The notes: generated from the sequence alone by a model not told the origin. A stretch of DNA of 64,000 bases from Paenibacillus soyae (GCF_024623455.1 NZ_JANIPJ010000013.1:151830-215829); one strand, 5' to 3'. Positions 35,545 through 44,098 are shown, counted from the first letter of the stretch. A program made the numbers and translations.

Positions 35545-35997
35545 ATGAAAAAGTGGTTTTTTATAGTTTTGTCGGTTATAGTCGTCAGCGCCGGTGCGTT
35601 TGCCTTCTTTAAAAATATAAGCGAGAACAGGATCGCTGCGGAACCCGAAATTCCAAAGCCGAAAGTAACAGTCGGCGGAAAAGAAATCCCAACGGTACTC
35701 GGGACGCGCGTGACCGACGCGATTTACGACGCGGCGGGGGCCCTTGAACTCGTGAAGAACCAAGAGCCGACCGTGGTCGTGCCAGGTGCGGAATTATCGG
35801 TCACTTTTGACTTCGCGCCTGGAACTTTGGTGCTTCAAAGGCTCGACGCTGAAGGAAACGTGGTTTCAGAGGAAAATCTGAAGCAATTTAAAGGTGTTCT
35901 CGTTCCATCCGAAAAGGGTGTCTACGTGTACGTCGTGAACGCTTGGTGGAAGCCGATCGGAAGCGCAAGCTTTGCATTGAAAATAAAAGTGGACTAA
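35545..35997 (+). CDS. Membrane-anchored hypothetical protein
   Basis: A 150-residue protein with an N-terminal hydrophobic anchor (KKWFFIVLSVIVVSAGAFAF) and an external beta-rich domain (VVPGAELSVTFDF, GVYVYVVNAWW, SFALKIKVD) resembling an immunoglobulin-like fold. Function unknown. ATG 35545 follows gaggaggata. It starts the AT-rich accessory stretch. Confidence 0.7.
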   Translation: MKKWFFIVLSVIVVSAGAFAFFKNISENRIAAEPEIPKPKVTVGGKEIPTVLGTRVTDAIYDAAGALELVKNQEPTVVVPGAELSVTFDFAPGTLVLQRLDAEGNVVSEENLKQFKGVLVPSEKGVYVYVVNAWWKPIGSASFALKIKVD

Positions 35998-36135
35998 CGT
36001 CTACTTTGGAATTTTATTGAAAGGAATCCATGTCGGTCGATGACGATCCTCGGTATCAACATTATGTTTGGTCGTTATTTTATTTATTAGGGTGAGAATG
36101 AAATGAGGTTTCGATAGCGAAAAAGGGAGTAGCTG

Positions 36136-36367
36136 ATGAAAAAAAATCTTGTGGATTATTTTAACTATAAGTTCAGTAGTCATTTTCACTATTGGGGTGA
36201 CTAAATCCCCTTTAATACCTTACCAGAATCCAACCCCGGAAATGGTTTTAGAACAAAATAAAGCTGCGGCAATGGCAGATCAGTATTTTAGTATCAGTCT
36301 CTTCCTATTCACGTTTTCTTTTTTCATATTTTGCATTTGGCTGTACTTAAGAAAAAAGAAACGATAA
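36136..36367 (+). CDS. Small two-helix membrane protein, apparent A8 frameshift
   Basis: ATG 36136 has a good ribosome site (aaagggag) and is followed by eight A. Read as is, the frame ends early. With seven A it becomes MKKILWIILTISSVVIF, a typical anchor that joins the downstream frame (TKSPLIPYQNPTPEM, then a second helix and KKKR) to the stop at 36367, about 77 residues. Alternatives are transcript slippage on the A tract, a real mutation, or a TTG start at 36149. Confidence 0.55.
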
Positions 36368-36438
36368 AGTCGTACTTCGAGCCTTGCTTCCTGATTAGAT
36401 GGCTGTTCAATCAGCACATAACTGAAAGGGTTTTCAAG

Positions 36439-36594
36439 ATGAATCTAAAATCAGTTCGATTGGAAATTGATGAATTATGTCGAGACTTTCATATTACCAA
36501 TGATAAGTTTTCCGAAGTTAGGAAAGATCAATGGAGAAGCATACTCGGCAATATTGAAGAAAGGTTTTTGAAAAAGAAATCATCGATAAAATGA
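36439..36594 (+). CDS. Hypothetical small protein, probably longer by frameshift
   Basis: ATG 36439 (aaaggg upstream) encodes 51 residues ending LKKKSSIK. In the -1 frame the sequence continues as EKEIIDKMKRFVDENMELI to TGA 36633-36635, which overlaps the next gene's ATG by ATGA, as expected for a real operon junction. A one-base loss in the TTTTTGAAAAAG tract (about 36565-36576), or -1 slippage at AAAAAG, would explain both facts. The helical product is unrecognised. Confidence 0.5.
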   Translation: MNLKSVRLEIDELCRDFHITNDKFSEVRKDQWRSILGNIEERFLKKKSSIK

Positions 36595-36631
36595 AGCGAT
36601 TTGTAGATGAAAATATGGAGTTGATAGTCAG

Positions 36632-37237
36632 ATGAGATTCAGTTTCTTGACTCGGAAAAAACGAGCTCGTATTCCCATTGAAGAGCAGCTAGCAAATTTG
36701 GAGACTGTAGGCATTACGCTCAAAGGGAATCTAGAAATCAAGGAGTTATTGGATTTTGATATCAGGGACTATGAAGAACGCCCTTACATTCATCTTCTAA
36801 TGAGTATGGGAAGGGAAAGAGAGAGCTTAGAATGTACCGATGATTTATATCCGTCTAACGACGTGTGGTGCTTCGATCGCGAATGTATCGAGGGTCATGG
36901 GGATTACATAGAAGCTTTAAATCGGATTGCGGCTATGATTGAGCCGACAATAAGCGTTAGCGATATTCAGGATTACGTGGACATTGGTGCCGGTGAGGCG
37001 TGGATCGCTTTTAAGGCTAACGATGCAAGCTATCGCTATCCTCTTCCCGTGCAGGACGATTGGATGAGCCTCGAAATCTTGACGATCTTTTCTGAATTGC
37101 TTGCTGCGAGCGGCAGCAGTAAAAGATTTTTTTTCGTGGATACAGGCAATGAAGTATTAGTCGTACTTATTAATCGGGACCAGTTCCTATCCTTAAACAA
37201 GTTAATGAATATCTTTATCCCTTCGACCCGGGCGTAA
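36632..37237 (+). CDS. Hypothetical protein
   Basis: A 201-residue soluble protein with a basic start (RFSFLTRKKRARI) and an acidic middle (CTDDLYPSNDVWCFDREC, DYVDIGAGEAWIAF). No domain recognised; the size and acidic character would fit an immunity-type or regulatory protein, but nothing adjacent proves that. Its ATG overlaps the -1 extension of the preceding gene, suggesting coupled expression. Confidence 0.6.
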   Translation: MRFSFLTRKKRARIPIEEQLANLETVGITLKGNLEIKELLDFDIRDYEERPYIHLLMSMGRERESLECTDDLYPSNDVWCFDRECIEGHGDYIEALNRIAAMIEPTISVSDIQDYVDIGAGEAWIAFKANDASYRYPLPVQDDWMSLEILTIFSELLAASGSSKRFFFVDTGNEVLVVLINRDQFLSLNKLMNIFIPSTRA

Positions 37238-37358
37238 AATCCACTATATCCAACGTAGTTTGTTGGGAATATCTAACTAATAGAAGTGCTCACATTTTCC
37301 GAAATAGTAATTAGATGTTGGCAAAAAGAGAAACGCAGGCAGAGGTGAATTGTACATA

Positions 37359-38048
37359 ATGTTTAAGAAACTATTATCGTGGTTCAAGTCCAATTCAAAG
37401 GACTCCAAAAAAACTTCTAATAAATCCTTATCTCCGAAAGCGCCTAATAAGAGAACAGTCACTTCTTCAAGGATTGGAGAACTCGGTGAGTATAAAATAA
37501 ACATACAATTAGATCAACTTCCTAAGGATTCAAAATACCTAAATGACATAATGATCAAAAACCCCAAATCACGAACTGGTTACTCTCAAATTGATCATAT
37601 TGTTGTATCACCGTACGGATTGTTCGTCATTGAAACCAAGAACTACAACGGCGAAATCAAAGGGGGCCGGTCAGACAAGTATTGGAGAGTAAACAATAGA
37701 TTCAATATGTTTAATCCCTTAAAACAAAACTTTGGACATATTAAAGCACTTGAGCTTCTGCTATCTGAAATGCCTGACCTCCTATATATCTCAATGATCT
37801 CATTTACTATGCGATGCCGCTTTAGTATAGATCCTGAGCTAAGGAAAATTGAATCCAATGAGTTAGTTATCTATGATTCAGAGCTTTCAGAGTTCATTAA
37901 TCGTAAGCTAAATAGGATTAAGGCTACTACAGATAAGGCAGCGCTAACCGAGGCTGAAGTTCTAAATATATACGAAATCATTCATAGCTCTAATATTACG
38001 GATCCTGCTCTTAGATCGGAACATATAGCTATAATAAATAAGGATTAA
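37359..38048 (+). CDS. NERD-domain (nuclease-related) protein
   Basis: About 229 residues. After a basic, low-complexity N terminus (residues 1-40), a NERD domain spans about 42-150: RIGELGEYKIN, QIDHIVVSPYGLFVIETKNYNG (with a D...ExK core as in PD-(D/E)XK nucleases) and KYWRV. The C-terminal part has no recognised domain. DNA processing or defence is the usual speculation for NERD proteins. ATG 37359 chosen; a TTG at 37350 is too close to gaggtg. Confidence 0.8.
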   Translation: MFKKLLSWFKSNSKDSKKTSNKSLSPKAPNKRTVTSSRIGELGEYKINIQLDQLPKDSKYLNDIMIKNPKSRTGYSQIDHIVVSPYGLFVIETKNYNGEIKGGRSDKYWRVNNRFNMFNPLKQNFGHIKALELLLSEMPDLLYISMISFTMRCRFSIDPELRKIESNELVIYDSELSEFINRKLNRIKATTDKAALTEAEVLNIYEIIHSSNITDPALRSEHIAIINKD

Positions 38049-38051
38049 AGA

Positions 38052-38112
38052 AGGAGCCATATCGCGAGTAAGCCTGCTTACTTGCGACATGGCTCTTTCT
38101 TTCGTTTTTTTT
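38052..38112 (+). terminator. Terminator after the NERD gene
   Basis: A long, nearly perfect GGAGCCATATCGCGAGTAAGC stem with a short loop, followed by TTTCTTTCG and eight T. Confidence 0.8.
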
Positions 38113-38194
38113 GTCAACCCGAATAGAAGAGTTCGCCCGATCCCGGCATAGGCTATAAGGAAACCGTATTGCATGCTGTCGAGGGGGGAGCGCG

Positions 38195-39049
38195 ATGAAG
38201 ATTGCGGTTGGAATTATCCACGGAATCGGCAGACAGAAGCCGGACTTTCATGAAGAGCTGGCTGCGGCGCTGGCCAGGCGGTTGTCCTTGATTTGCCCCG
38301 AGATCGAGCTGGTGACGGAAGGAATCTATTGGGGGGATATTACGGAGCGAATCGAAGAGAAGCTGCTAGGTAAGCTGGCTCCCTATAAGCTCCGTTGGGA
38401 CAATTGGTTCGACGCCCGCGGTTTCATGGTCAGCTTCGCCGGAGATGCGATTGCCTACCAGCCTATTCCACGCGTGGATAACCCGCGTCCCCAAGAATTC
38501 ATATATACGGATATTCACGAGCGCATGGCGAGAAAGCTCCAATGTCTGGCAAGACGCGCCGGAGCAACCGCCCCGTTATGCTTAATCGGCCATAGTCTCG
38601 GATCGGTCATTGCATGCAACTATCTGTATGATCTTCAGAAACGGAAGCTCCCTCCCCGCATTCAGGCCATCATCGCGCGCGGTAACACTCCGCTCGAGAA
38701 GGGAGAAACGCTCTCTCATTTGTTCACGATGGGGAGCCCGATTGCGTTATGGACGCTCCGGTTCGACGATTTCGGTAAGCCTGTAGACGTACCCGCCCCG
38801 AAATACCGGCAACAGCGCGTCGGAGAGTGGGTCAACTTCTACGACAAAGACGATATCATCGCGTTTCCGCTCAAACGGTTAAGCGAGTCTTATAACAACG
38901 CCGTCACCGAGGATGTCGAGGTCCGCAACCCCGGTTTGATGGCCTGGACGCCTCTCGGCTCGCATGGCGGATACTTCCGATCGTCGGCGATTCAAAAGCG
39001 AATCTGTCATTCGCTGGCCCGGATGTACCGCAGCTTAAACCCGCAGTGA
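38195..39049 (+). CDS. Alpha/beta hydrolase (lipase/esterase-like)
   Basis: A 284-residue protein with the nucleophile elbow GHSLGS (Ser in LCLIGHSLGSVIA), an oxyanion-side phrase IHGIGRQ near the N terminus, and a C-terminal candidate His (LGSHGGYF). Arg and Asn near VNFYDKDDIIAFPL fit the catalytic-acid region. No signal peptide, so cytoplasmic; substrate unknown. The ATG is behind gagggggagc. Base composition returns to the window's usual GC-rich pattern here. Confidence 0.8.
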   Translation: MKIAVGIIHGIGRQKPDFHEELAAALARRLSLICPEIELVTEGIYWGDITERIEEKLLGKLAPYKLRWDNWFDARGFMVSFAGDAIAYQPIPRVDNPRPQEFIYTDIHERMARKLQCLARRAGATAPLCLIGHSLGSVIACNYLYDLQKRKLPPRIQAIIARGNTPLEKGETLSHLFTMGSPIALWTLRFDDFGKPVDVPAPKYRQQRVGEWVNFYDKDDIIAFPLKRLSESYNNAVTEDVEVRNPGLMAWTPLGSHGGYFRSSAIQKRICHSLARMYRSLNPQ

Positions 39050-39168
39050 CCGACCCTTGGCGCGCGAATGGCAAAGGGATTAACAGCTGCTTTATCATTA
39101 CGTATTATGATTTTCTTCCTAATAAACGATATAAAATTAGATAACTGACATCAGGGGGAGTTAGGAAG

Positions 39169-39228
39169 ATGGAAAATTTATTTGCGAAGTATATCAGTAA
39201 GGTTGTATGGGCGGGTGGGATACAATGA
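39169..39228 (+). CDS. 19-codon ORF coupled to a membrane gene
   Basis: ATG 39169 behind agttaggaag encodes MENLFAKYISKVVWAGGIQ and ends TGA within ATGA, the start of the next gene. The overlap and the decent ribosome site suggest a translated leader that couples into the membrane-protein gene. It could also be a truncated gene end. Confidence 0.35.
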   Translation: MENLFAKYISKVVWAGGIQ

Positions 39229-39743
39229 AGAAGGTAAAGATCGATATAAATTCGCTTTCCTTATTATTTATAAAAATGGCCTTTGTAGCCACTGCTATTG
39301 AAGCGATTTTAAGCTATCTTTTTTACGGAATTGAGTTAGTCAGTCTTCTAACTACGTTTTTAGTTTATTGTGTAGGTTTGTCTTTTATATATGGTTGTGC
39401 ATTAGCATTACCTCCAAAAATTAAGAATAACCCATTAACATTGAGTAATGACATATTGGATGCCATTTATCCTGATGCTGTAGAGGACCTTTATTTGGAT
39501 GATGAAAATAGAGGAGTGTTTACCGCAAATACAAAAGTAGTAGATGGAGTGTCGATAACTGAATTCGAGCCAGCTGATAATGCCCATGAAATTTTTGTAA
39601 TGTTAAACACCTACCAAAAGGTACTGGTTACCATTAAATCAAATAGATCGAAAGAGATATACGATATCCTTGAAAATTATAAGGTTAATGCAAAATTCAT
39701 GATGGAGAATCCTGGAGGTTCAAAACCGTTTTCGAAAAGTTGA
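39225..39743 (+). CDS. Two-helix membrane protein, hypothetical
   Basis: About 172 residues: two adjacent hydrophobic helices (about 12-60), then a soluble C-terminal domain with acidic stretches (DAVEDLYLDDENRG) and no recognised motif. AT-rich codon use unlike the flanking metabolic genes, suggesting later acquisition. Starts inside the stop of the 19-codon ORF. Confidence 0.6.
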   Translation: MKKVKIDINSLSLLFIKMAFVATAIEAILSYLFYGIELVSLLTTFLVYCVGLSFIYGCALALPPKIKNNPLTLSNDILDAIYPDAVEDLYLDDENRGVFTANTKVVDGVSITEFEPADNAHEIFVMLNTYQKVLVTIKSNRSKEIYDILENYKVNAKFMMENPGGSKPFSKS

Positions 39744-39965
39744 TGAAGTATGCCTAGATATAAGTGCTATAACTTGCAGTACGGTTACCTATGTATTTCT
39801 TTCAGGCCCGCCTTATAGCTTAGATAGCGAGAGCCTTCTGATCGTTAAGTGGGTTATGTAATCGCATTGTTCCTTGTTGTGGGTACAAGCGCGGCACAAC
39901 AAATTGAGCTTTCGCGGTTGAAGCGGAAAAAATGAGTTGTCATCCTCAAAGTAGGAGGGGATATT

Positions 39966-40268
39966 GTGAAAAACATAGTAGCCAGCGTGATAGCGCTCAT
40001 TGTTATAGTTTTTGTTGTTGCCATTTCTCCTTGGGTCACCGTTAGCTTCGCAGGGGATAAAGTAACGGCTGCATTCGAAAAAGAGAACAGGAACGTGCAG
40101 GACGGTTGCGGCCTCGACTGCAAAGATTGCGGCGTTCAGTACACAGAAAAGGTTTTGTTTGGCCGAAATGTTCAAATAGAGTATGCGTGCGGCTTGATTC
40201 CCTCCGATTCTCCTGAATACCACCAGAGAAAAACGCTTTTTGTATCTTTTTTGGGGACTGTCCACTAA
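39966..40268 (+). CDS. Small exported Cys-rich protein
   Basis: A 100-residue protein with an N-terminal signal or anchor (KNIVASVIALIVIVFVVAIS) and a mature part with CGLDCKDCGVQY, a cysteine cluster that could form disulfides or bind metal. GTG 39966 follows gtaggaggggat. Unrecognised family. Confidence 0.6.
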   Translation: MKNIVASVIALIVIVFVVAISPWVTVSFAGDKVTAAFEKENRNVQDGCGLDCKDCGVQYTEKVLFGRNVQIEYACGLIPSDSPEYHQRKTLFVSFLGTVH

Positions 40269-40287
40269 ACGGATTGGAGGATAGATA

Positions 40288-40827
40288 ATGGCGGAGAAGA
40301 GGAGTATGAAGGATGTAATGGACCGAGAGCGCGATCGTGGTTTTGCCCTGGTCGTATTAATGTGCGGAATAGCGGGTTCGGGAAAAACCACCTTCTCTCA
40401 AGAGCTGGAAAAGGACGGTTATGAACGTCTTTCCATTGATGAGGAAGTATGGTCTGCTTATGGTCGATACGGAATCGATTATCCGGTTGAAAAGTATCGG
40501 GAGTACCTGGATGAAGCTCATAAAAGATTACTTGAAAAGCTTATAGAATTGATTAAAGATAAAAAGCAGGTTGTGGTCGACTCCAGCTTCTGGAGCCGGG
40601 CAGAGAGGGACAAATATAAACGGCTTATTGAAGACGCCGGAGGGAAATGGCGGCTTATTTACTTGAAAGTGCATCCCGATGAGTTGCGAAAGCGCCTCAA
40701 GATTCGCAGCCAACGTTTTGATGCGAACGCCGCTTTTACGATAACCGAAGAGATGTTAGCAACGTTCCTCAATGGATTCGAAGAGCCAAAGGATGAAGGG
40801 GAGATTACGTGGGTATGGGATACATAA
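40288..40827 (+). CDS. AAA-type P-loop kinase (zeta/gluconate-kinase-like)
   Basis: A 179-residue protein with Walker A CGIAGSGKTTFS near residue 30 and a DSSFWSRAERDKYK stretch typical of the AAA_33 group, which includes polynucleotide- and small-molecule kinases. A lid with Arg-rich RKRLKIRSQRFD follows. Substrate unknown. It overlaps the following gene by about 19 bases, so translation is linked. Confidence 0.78.
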   Translation: MAEKRSMKDVMDRERDRGFALVVLMCGIAGSGKTTFSQELEKDGYERLSIDEEVWSAYGRYGIDYPVEKYREYLDEAHKRLLEKLIELIKDKKQVVVDSSFWSRAERDKYKRLIEDAGGKWRLIYLKVHPDELRKRLKIRSQRFDANAAFTITEEMLATFLNGFEEPKDEGEITWVWDT

Positions 40828-41174
40828 CGATAAGGGAGCTGTTAGAGCTGCCCATTCAAATATCTCCGAATTTGAATGCTCCGACAGGGAATATCGAGAG
40901 CCAACACCTGCTGATTGAAGAAATATGGAAGGGACTCCATGTCGGCGGTCTCGTATGGAATGACGATTATACCATTGATAATATAGAGAGCTATGAACGA
41001 TACACGGCGATTCATGGATTTTTTAACGGGACGTTGACATGGAATGGGCAGAAGTATGAAGAGCTGACCGATGAGCAAAAGATCGTTTTTCAGGAGTATA
41101 AGCTCTCCCATATCCAGGATAACAGAACTCCGGCTGAGAGAATGGAAGCGATTAAGAGATACTACAAGTTGTAG
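40809..41174 (+). CDS. Hypothetical protein linked to a kinase
   Basis: A 121-residue soluble protein, mostly charged and helical (GNIESQHLLIEEIWKGLH, EELTDEQKIVFQEYKL). The start GTG 40809 lies inside the kinase gene behind gaagggg. No domain recognised. It is the last gene before the nested inverted repeat. Confidence 0.6.
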   Translation: MGMGYITIRELLELPIQISPNLNAPTGNIESQHLLIEEIWKGLHVGGLVWNDDYTIDNIESYERYTAIHGFFNGTLTWNGQKYEELTDEQKIVFQEYKLSHIQDNRTPAERMEAIKRYYKL

Positions 41175-41206
41175 TGCAGGAACCTTGGCGTCTATACGGC
41201 GGATGA

Positions 41207-41396
41207 CCTAACGGAAATGAGGAGCCTTATTTCGAATAAAACGAGTGTTCTTGCGATGTTAATGGAACTGAGCGACGTTATTTGCCCGTTTTAAACGTGA
41301 TTCTATACAAAATCGATGGAATAAAGGCGCACAGTTCCGCTAGCCCTCCAAAAACCCCGTTTTTTCGCAAAATAGCGCCTCTCATTTCCGTTAAGC
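41207..41396. repeat. Nested inverted-repeat (REP/MITE-like) element
   Basis: Four versions of one motif, core TAACGGAACTGAGCGCCTTATT: two in direct order (41207-41234, 41258-41285) and two inverted (about 41318-41345, 41367-41396). The outermost pair reads CCTAACGGAAATGAG against CTCATTTCCGTTAAG. The layout + + - - gives a long possible cruciform or transcript hairpin and no ORF. It resembles dispersed intergenic repeats of Paenibacillus-type genomes. Confidence 0.75.
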
Positions 41397-41447
41397 TAGT
41401 GGGCACGGCAAGATCGGCGGTCTTTAGTTGTTAGAAGGAGGAGAAAT

Positions 41448-42026
41448 GTGGCGACCAAAGTAGGGCTAATTAGGCACGGCGTAACCGAGTGGAACAATCT
41501 GGGTAAGGCGCAGGGCATTTCGGATATACCTCTTAATGAGGAAGGAATGAAGCAAGCCGCTGCACTGGCTAAACGGCTGATGGAAGAGCAGTGGGACATC
41601 ATTTACTGCAGCAATCTGACAAGGGCCCGGCAAACAGCCGAAATAATAGGAGAGACATTGAGGCTGGAAGCCGCCGTAATCACGGATGAACGAATAAGAG
41701 AGATGGATTGCGGACTCATCGAAGGGACTACCGAGACAGAACGCATCACACGTTGGGGAGAGCATTGGCGCGAACAAAATCTTGGCATGGAAGATTTCAA
41801 AAGCGTCGCCGTTCGCGGACTACGTTTTCTGGAAAAACTGACTGTCGAGCATGCGAATCAAAACATTTTAATGGTGAGCCACGGGGCGTTGATCGGTTTA
41901 TCTTTACAACATCTTTTGCCGCATCAGTTCAAGAAGACATCTATTGAAAATACCGCTTTAACCATCCTTTCGCACTCTAACAACGAGTGGACTTGCGAAT
42001 TATACAATTGCACGAAGCATCTATAG
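41448..42026 (+). CDS. Histidine phosphatase (phosphoglycerate-mutase-like)
   Basis: A 192-residue protein with the catalytic LIRHGVTEWN (His10), the ARQTAEII helix, the acid-base region REMDCGLIEGTTE, and the second His in MVSHGALIG. Likely a small-molecule phosphatase. GTG 41448 lies behind ggaggaga. Its 3' end overlaps the converging DUF2269 gene by six bases. Confidence 0.9.
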   Translation: MATKVGLIRHGVTEWNNLGKAQGISDIPLNEEGMKQAAALAKRLMEEQWDIIYCSNLTRARQTAEIIGETLRLEAAVITDERIREMDCGLIEGTTETERITRWGEHWREQNLGMEDFKSVAVRGLRFLEKLTVEHANQNILMVSHGALIGLSLQHLLPHQFKKTSIENTALTILSHSNNEWTCELYNCTKHL

Positions 42027-42488
42027 CAAATGTGGCTGCATCACCATCAGATACAAAATAACGATTGGCAGAAGCGTTGCGATCGTACCGTAGATCGCCC
42101 AGGAGCGCGAGGCGGCGCGGTAAGCCTGCGAGAGTCGACCCTCGGCTACGCACTCCGCGCTTAGCCGGATCATCCGCCGCTGAAGCGGGATAAGAAAGAT
42201 GCCCCAGATGATGCCGCTGATCGCGAACAGCACGAGCGACAGCGTCAGCCAGTTAAGTCCCGTCAGCGACATGCCCGCACGCTCGGCCATCATGCTGCCC
42301 GAGACGACGATCAGGATAAGACCGGGGATCGTGAACGCGTAATCGGCGAGCATCACGTTCCTGGCCGCGGCATGGGCGACGGCGGGCTGGCCGGACCTAT
42401 CCGCCTGCACTTTCCAGAAAGCGGCCGTTACGATATTGCCTACGGCAAGCAAAACCCCTAACAAATGAAGCCATAACCACCCGTTCAT
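42021..42488 (-). CDS. DUF2269 membrane protein
   Basis: About 155 residues with four helices; the start NGWLWLHLLGVLLAVGN and the middle LADYAFTIPGLILIVVSG match the DUF2269/CopD-like group. Role unknown. ATG 42488 is preceded by gagagg at nine bases. A TetR gene lies upstream in the same orientation, so the two are likely an autoregulated operon. Confidence 0.8.
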   Translation of the reverse strand: MNGWLWLHLLGVLLAVGNIVTAAFWKVQADRSGQPAVAHAAARNVMLADYAFTIPGLILIVVSGSMMAERAGMSLTGLNWLTLSLVLFAISGIIWGIFLIPLQRRMIRLSAECVAEGRLSQAYRAASRSWAIYGTIATLLPIVILYLMVMQPHLL

Positions 42489-42530
42489 TTTTAACATCCT
42501 CTCTAAATTGTTGTTTGGAGAAGCAGCCTC

Positions 42531-43127
42531 TCAGCGACTTTGCAGCATCCGCGCCATGAACGACGACAGTTCCTCCGCGCCGAAAACTGCGCCTCCCCCT
42601 TGAGGGATACTGCTGCGCACCCGCAGACCGAAGGTCAGCATGACGAACAGCTCGGCCGTTTTGGCCGCGTCGACCGATGGCGGAATAACTCCATGCTGCT
42701 GGCCGACCTCGATCCATTGTCGGGAAAGAGACACCGATCGTTCGTCATACTGCCGCAAAGCCTCCGCGATGATCGGCTCATCCTCCTTGCCCAGCAGGTA
42801 CATAAGCACCTTGTTCGTCACGTCCTGCGGATTGCCAAAGGATTGGATGCTTTCCTCGATTTTGCCCATGGGGCCTTCGAATGTCGGCGGACCGCTCGCC
42901 ACCTCCAGATGAAACTGTCGATTCGTTTCCTCCAGCCGCTTTTGCAGCAGCCACACGTACAGCTCGTCTTTGCTCTTCACGTAATGGAAGATCGCGCCTT
43001 TGGACAAGCCGGACCTCTCCATAATGTCCTTCATGGTGATGGCGTGACAGCCTTTTTCCCGTACAAGCCCCTCCGTCGTCTCCAGCAGCAGGCGAATCGT
43101 ATGCTCTCTGCGCTCTTCTTGTTTCAT
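42531..43127 (-). CDS. TetR-family repressor
   Basis: A 198-residue repressor with the N-terminal HTH ITMKDIMERSGLSKGAIFHYVK (about 30-52) and a helical ligand domain. A perfect dyad lies 43 bases upstream of the start. The co-directional downstream membrane gene is the likely target. Inducer unknown. The ATG is preceded by ggaggaac. Confidence 0.9.
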   Translation of the reverse strand: MKQEERREHTIRLLLETTEGLVREKGCHAITMKDIMERSGLSKGAIFHYVKSKDELYVWLLQKRLEETNRQFHLEVASGPPTFEGPMGKIEESIQSFGNPQDVTNKVLMYLLGKEDEPIIAEALRQYDERSVSLSRQWIEVGQQHGVIPPSVDAAKTAELFVMLTFGLRVRSSIPQGGGAVFGAEELSSFMARMLQSR

Positions 43128-43169
43128 GTTTGTTCCTCCGCGGCAGATCTGTATTTAACTCAATTAAAA

Positions 43170-43186
43170 AAACCGACCATCGGTTT
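43170..43186. promoter_or_regulatory. TetR operator AAACCGA-CCA-TCGGTTT
   Basis: A perfect seven-base inverted repeat with a three-base centre, upstream of the TetR gene. Placement and length are typical for self-repression by TetR dimers. Confidence 0.65.
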
Positions 43187-43296
43187 GTAAATAGCTCAAG
43201 TATACATTTTTAACTTTTTCGCTTGAGGAATGACATCACATTCCTATTGGAATGCATCATCTTAACCGGACCTCCCGGCCTGCGGCGATAAACCGC

Positions 43297-43344
43297 AAGA
43301 AGCAATCGGACGGCTAGCGGGCCGACGATTGCTTCTTCTTTTTT
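43297..43344 (+). terminator. Hairpin with T run upstream of the TetR promoter
   Basis: AAGAAGCAATCG/CGATTGCTTCTT arms around an 17-base GC-rich loop and T-rich end. In this place it ends no obvious plus-strand gene; read on the minus strand it would end the MBL transcript poorly, since that gene stops further on. Confidence 0.5.
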
Positions 43345-43377
43345 CGAATATGCGCGGGGGCAGACGGAAAGGAGGCG

Positions 43378-44064
43378 TTAGCCCTCCGAGCCCGCGTCTA
43401 CGATTTCCCGCAGCCGTTCGGCGATTCGATCGACGCACACGCCGCCGTGGTAAGCGATGACGCGCTCGATATCGAGCTCGAGGAGCTTCCGGACCGATTG
43501 TATCGCCATCGAAGCGTCCGCCGTGAATTTCGGGTCGAACGACTGCAGCACGCCGTCGCCCGACGTCAGCGCGTCGCCCGTGATCAGCGTCTTGCTGGGC
43601 TCGTGATACAACGAGATGTGATCCGGCGTATGGCCCGGCGTATGGATGACCCGGATCCCGCCTGCATACGGAAGGACGTCTCCATCCTGCAGCGGAGTAA
43701 CGGGTACGGGCAGCGAAGGGGCTAACGCCTTGCTTTTGATCAGCGGAACCTCACCCGTTATGTACGGAATCGCGGTTTCGTGAGCCAGCACCTGTACGCG
43801 GTCTCCCAATACGCCGAGCAGCTCGGGCAGGCTGCCGATATGGTCCCGGTCTTGGTGAGTGATGATGATCTTCGTCAGTCGTTCCAAAGGAATTGATTCC
43901 TCCGCCAATCTCTTGCGAATCAGGTCGAGCTGCCCCGGTATGCCTGTATCGACCAGGATCGCTTCTTGCTCGTCCCATAAGAGGGCCGCATGCACGACGA
44001 ACGGATTCCCGTTCGCGTCCATGTCCAATCGAAAAGCTTGAATGCCATCACCGTTTCCTGCCAT
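43378..44064 (-). CDS. MBL-fold metallo-hydrolase
   Basis: A 228-residue metallo-beta-lactamase-fold enzyme. The metal motif is HQDRDHIG, with Asp where the second His of HxHxDH usually stands, a variant found in several Firmicutes. Other ligands are in HTPGHTPDHIS and TGDALTSGD. Likely a hydrolase of thioesters or lactones; activity unknown. The ATG at 44064 follows gaggagg; ATG 44070 is too close. Confidence 0.88.
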   Translation of the reverse strand: MAGNGDGIQAFRLDMDANGNPFVVHAALLWDEQEAILVDTGIPGQLDLIRKRLAEESIPLERLTKIIITHQDRDHIGSLPELLGVLGDRVQVLAHETAIPYITGEVPLIKSKALAPSLPVPVTPLQDGDVLPYAGGIRVIHTPGHTPDHISLYHEPSKTLITGDALTSGDGVLQSFDPKFTADASMAIQSVRKLLELDIERVIAYHGGVCVDRIAERLREIVDAGSEG

Positions 44065-44098
44065 CTTCATCCTCCTCGCCGTATTTCTCCAAAGTGTA

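Noticed and set aside
36632..38048. Defence island (NERD plus small genes)
   Set aside because: Only one nuclease-like gene and no restriction, CBASS, Thoeris or similar partners recognised; AT-rich composition alone is insufficient.
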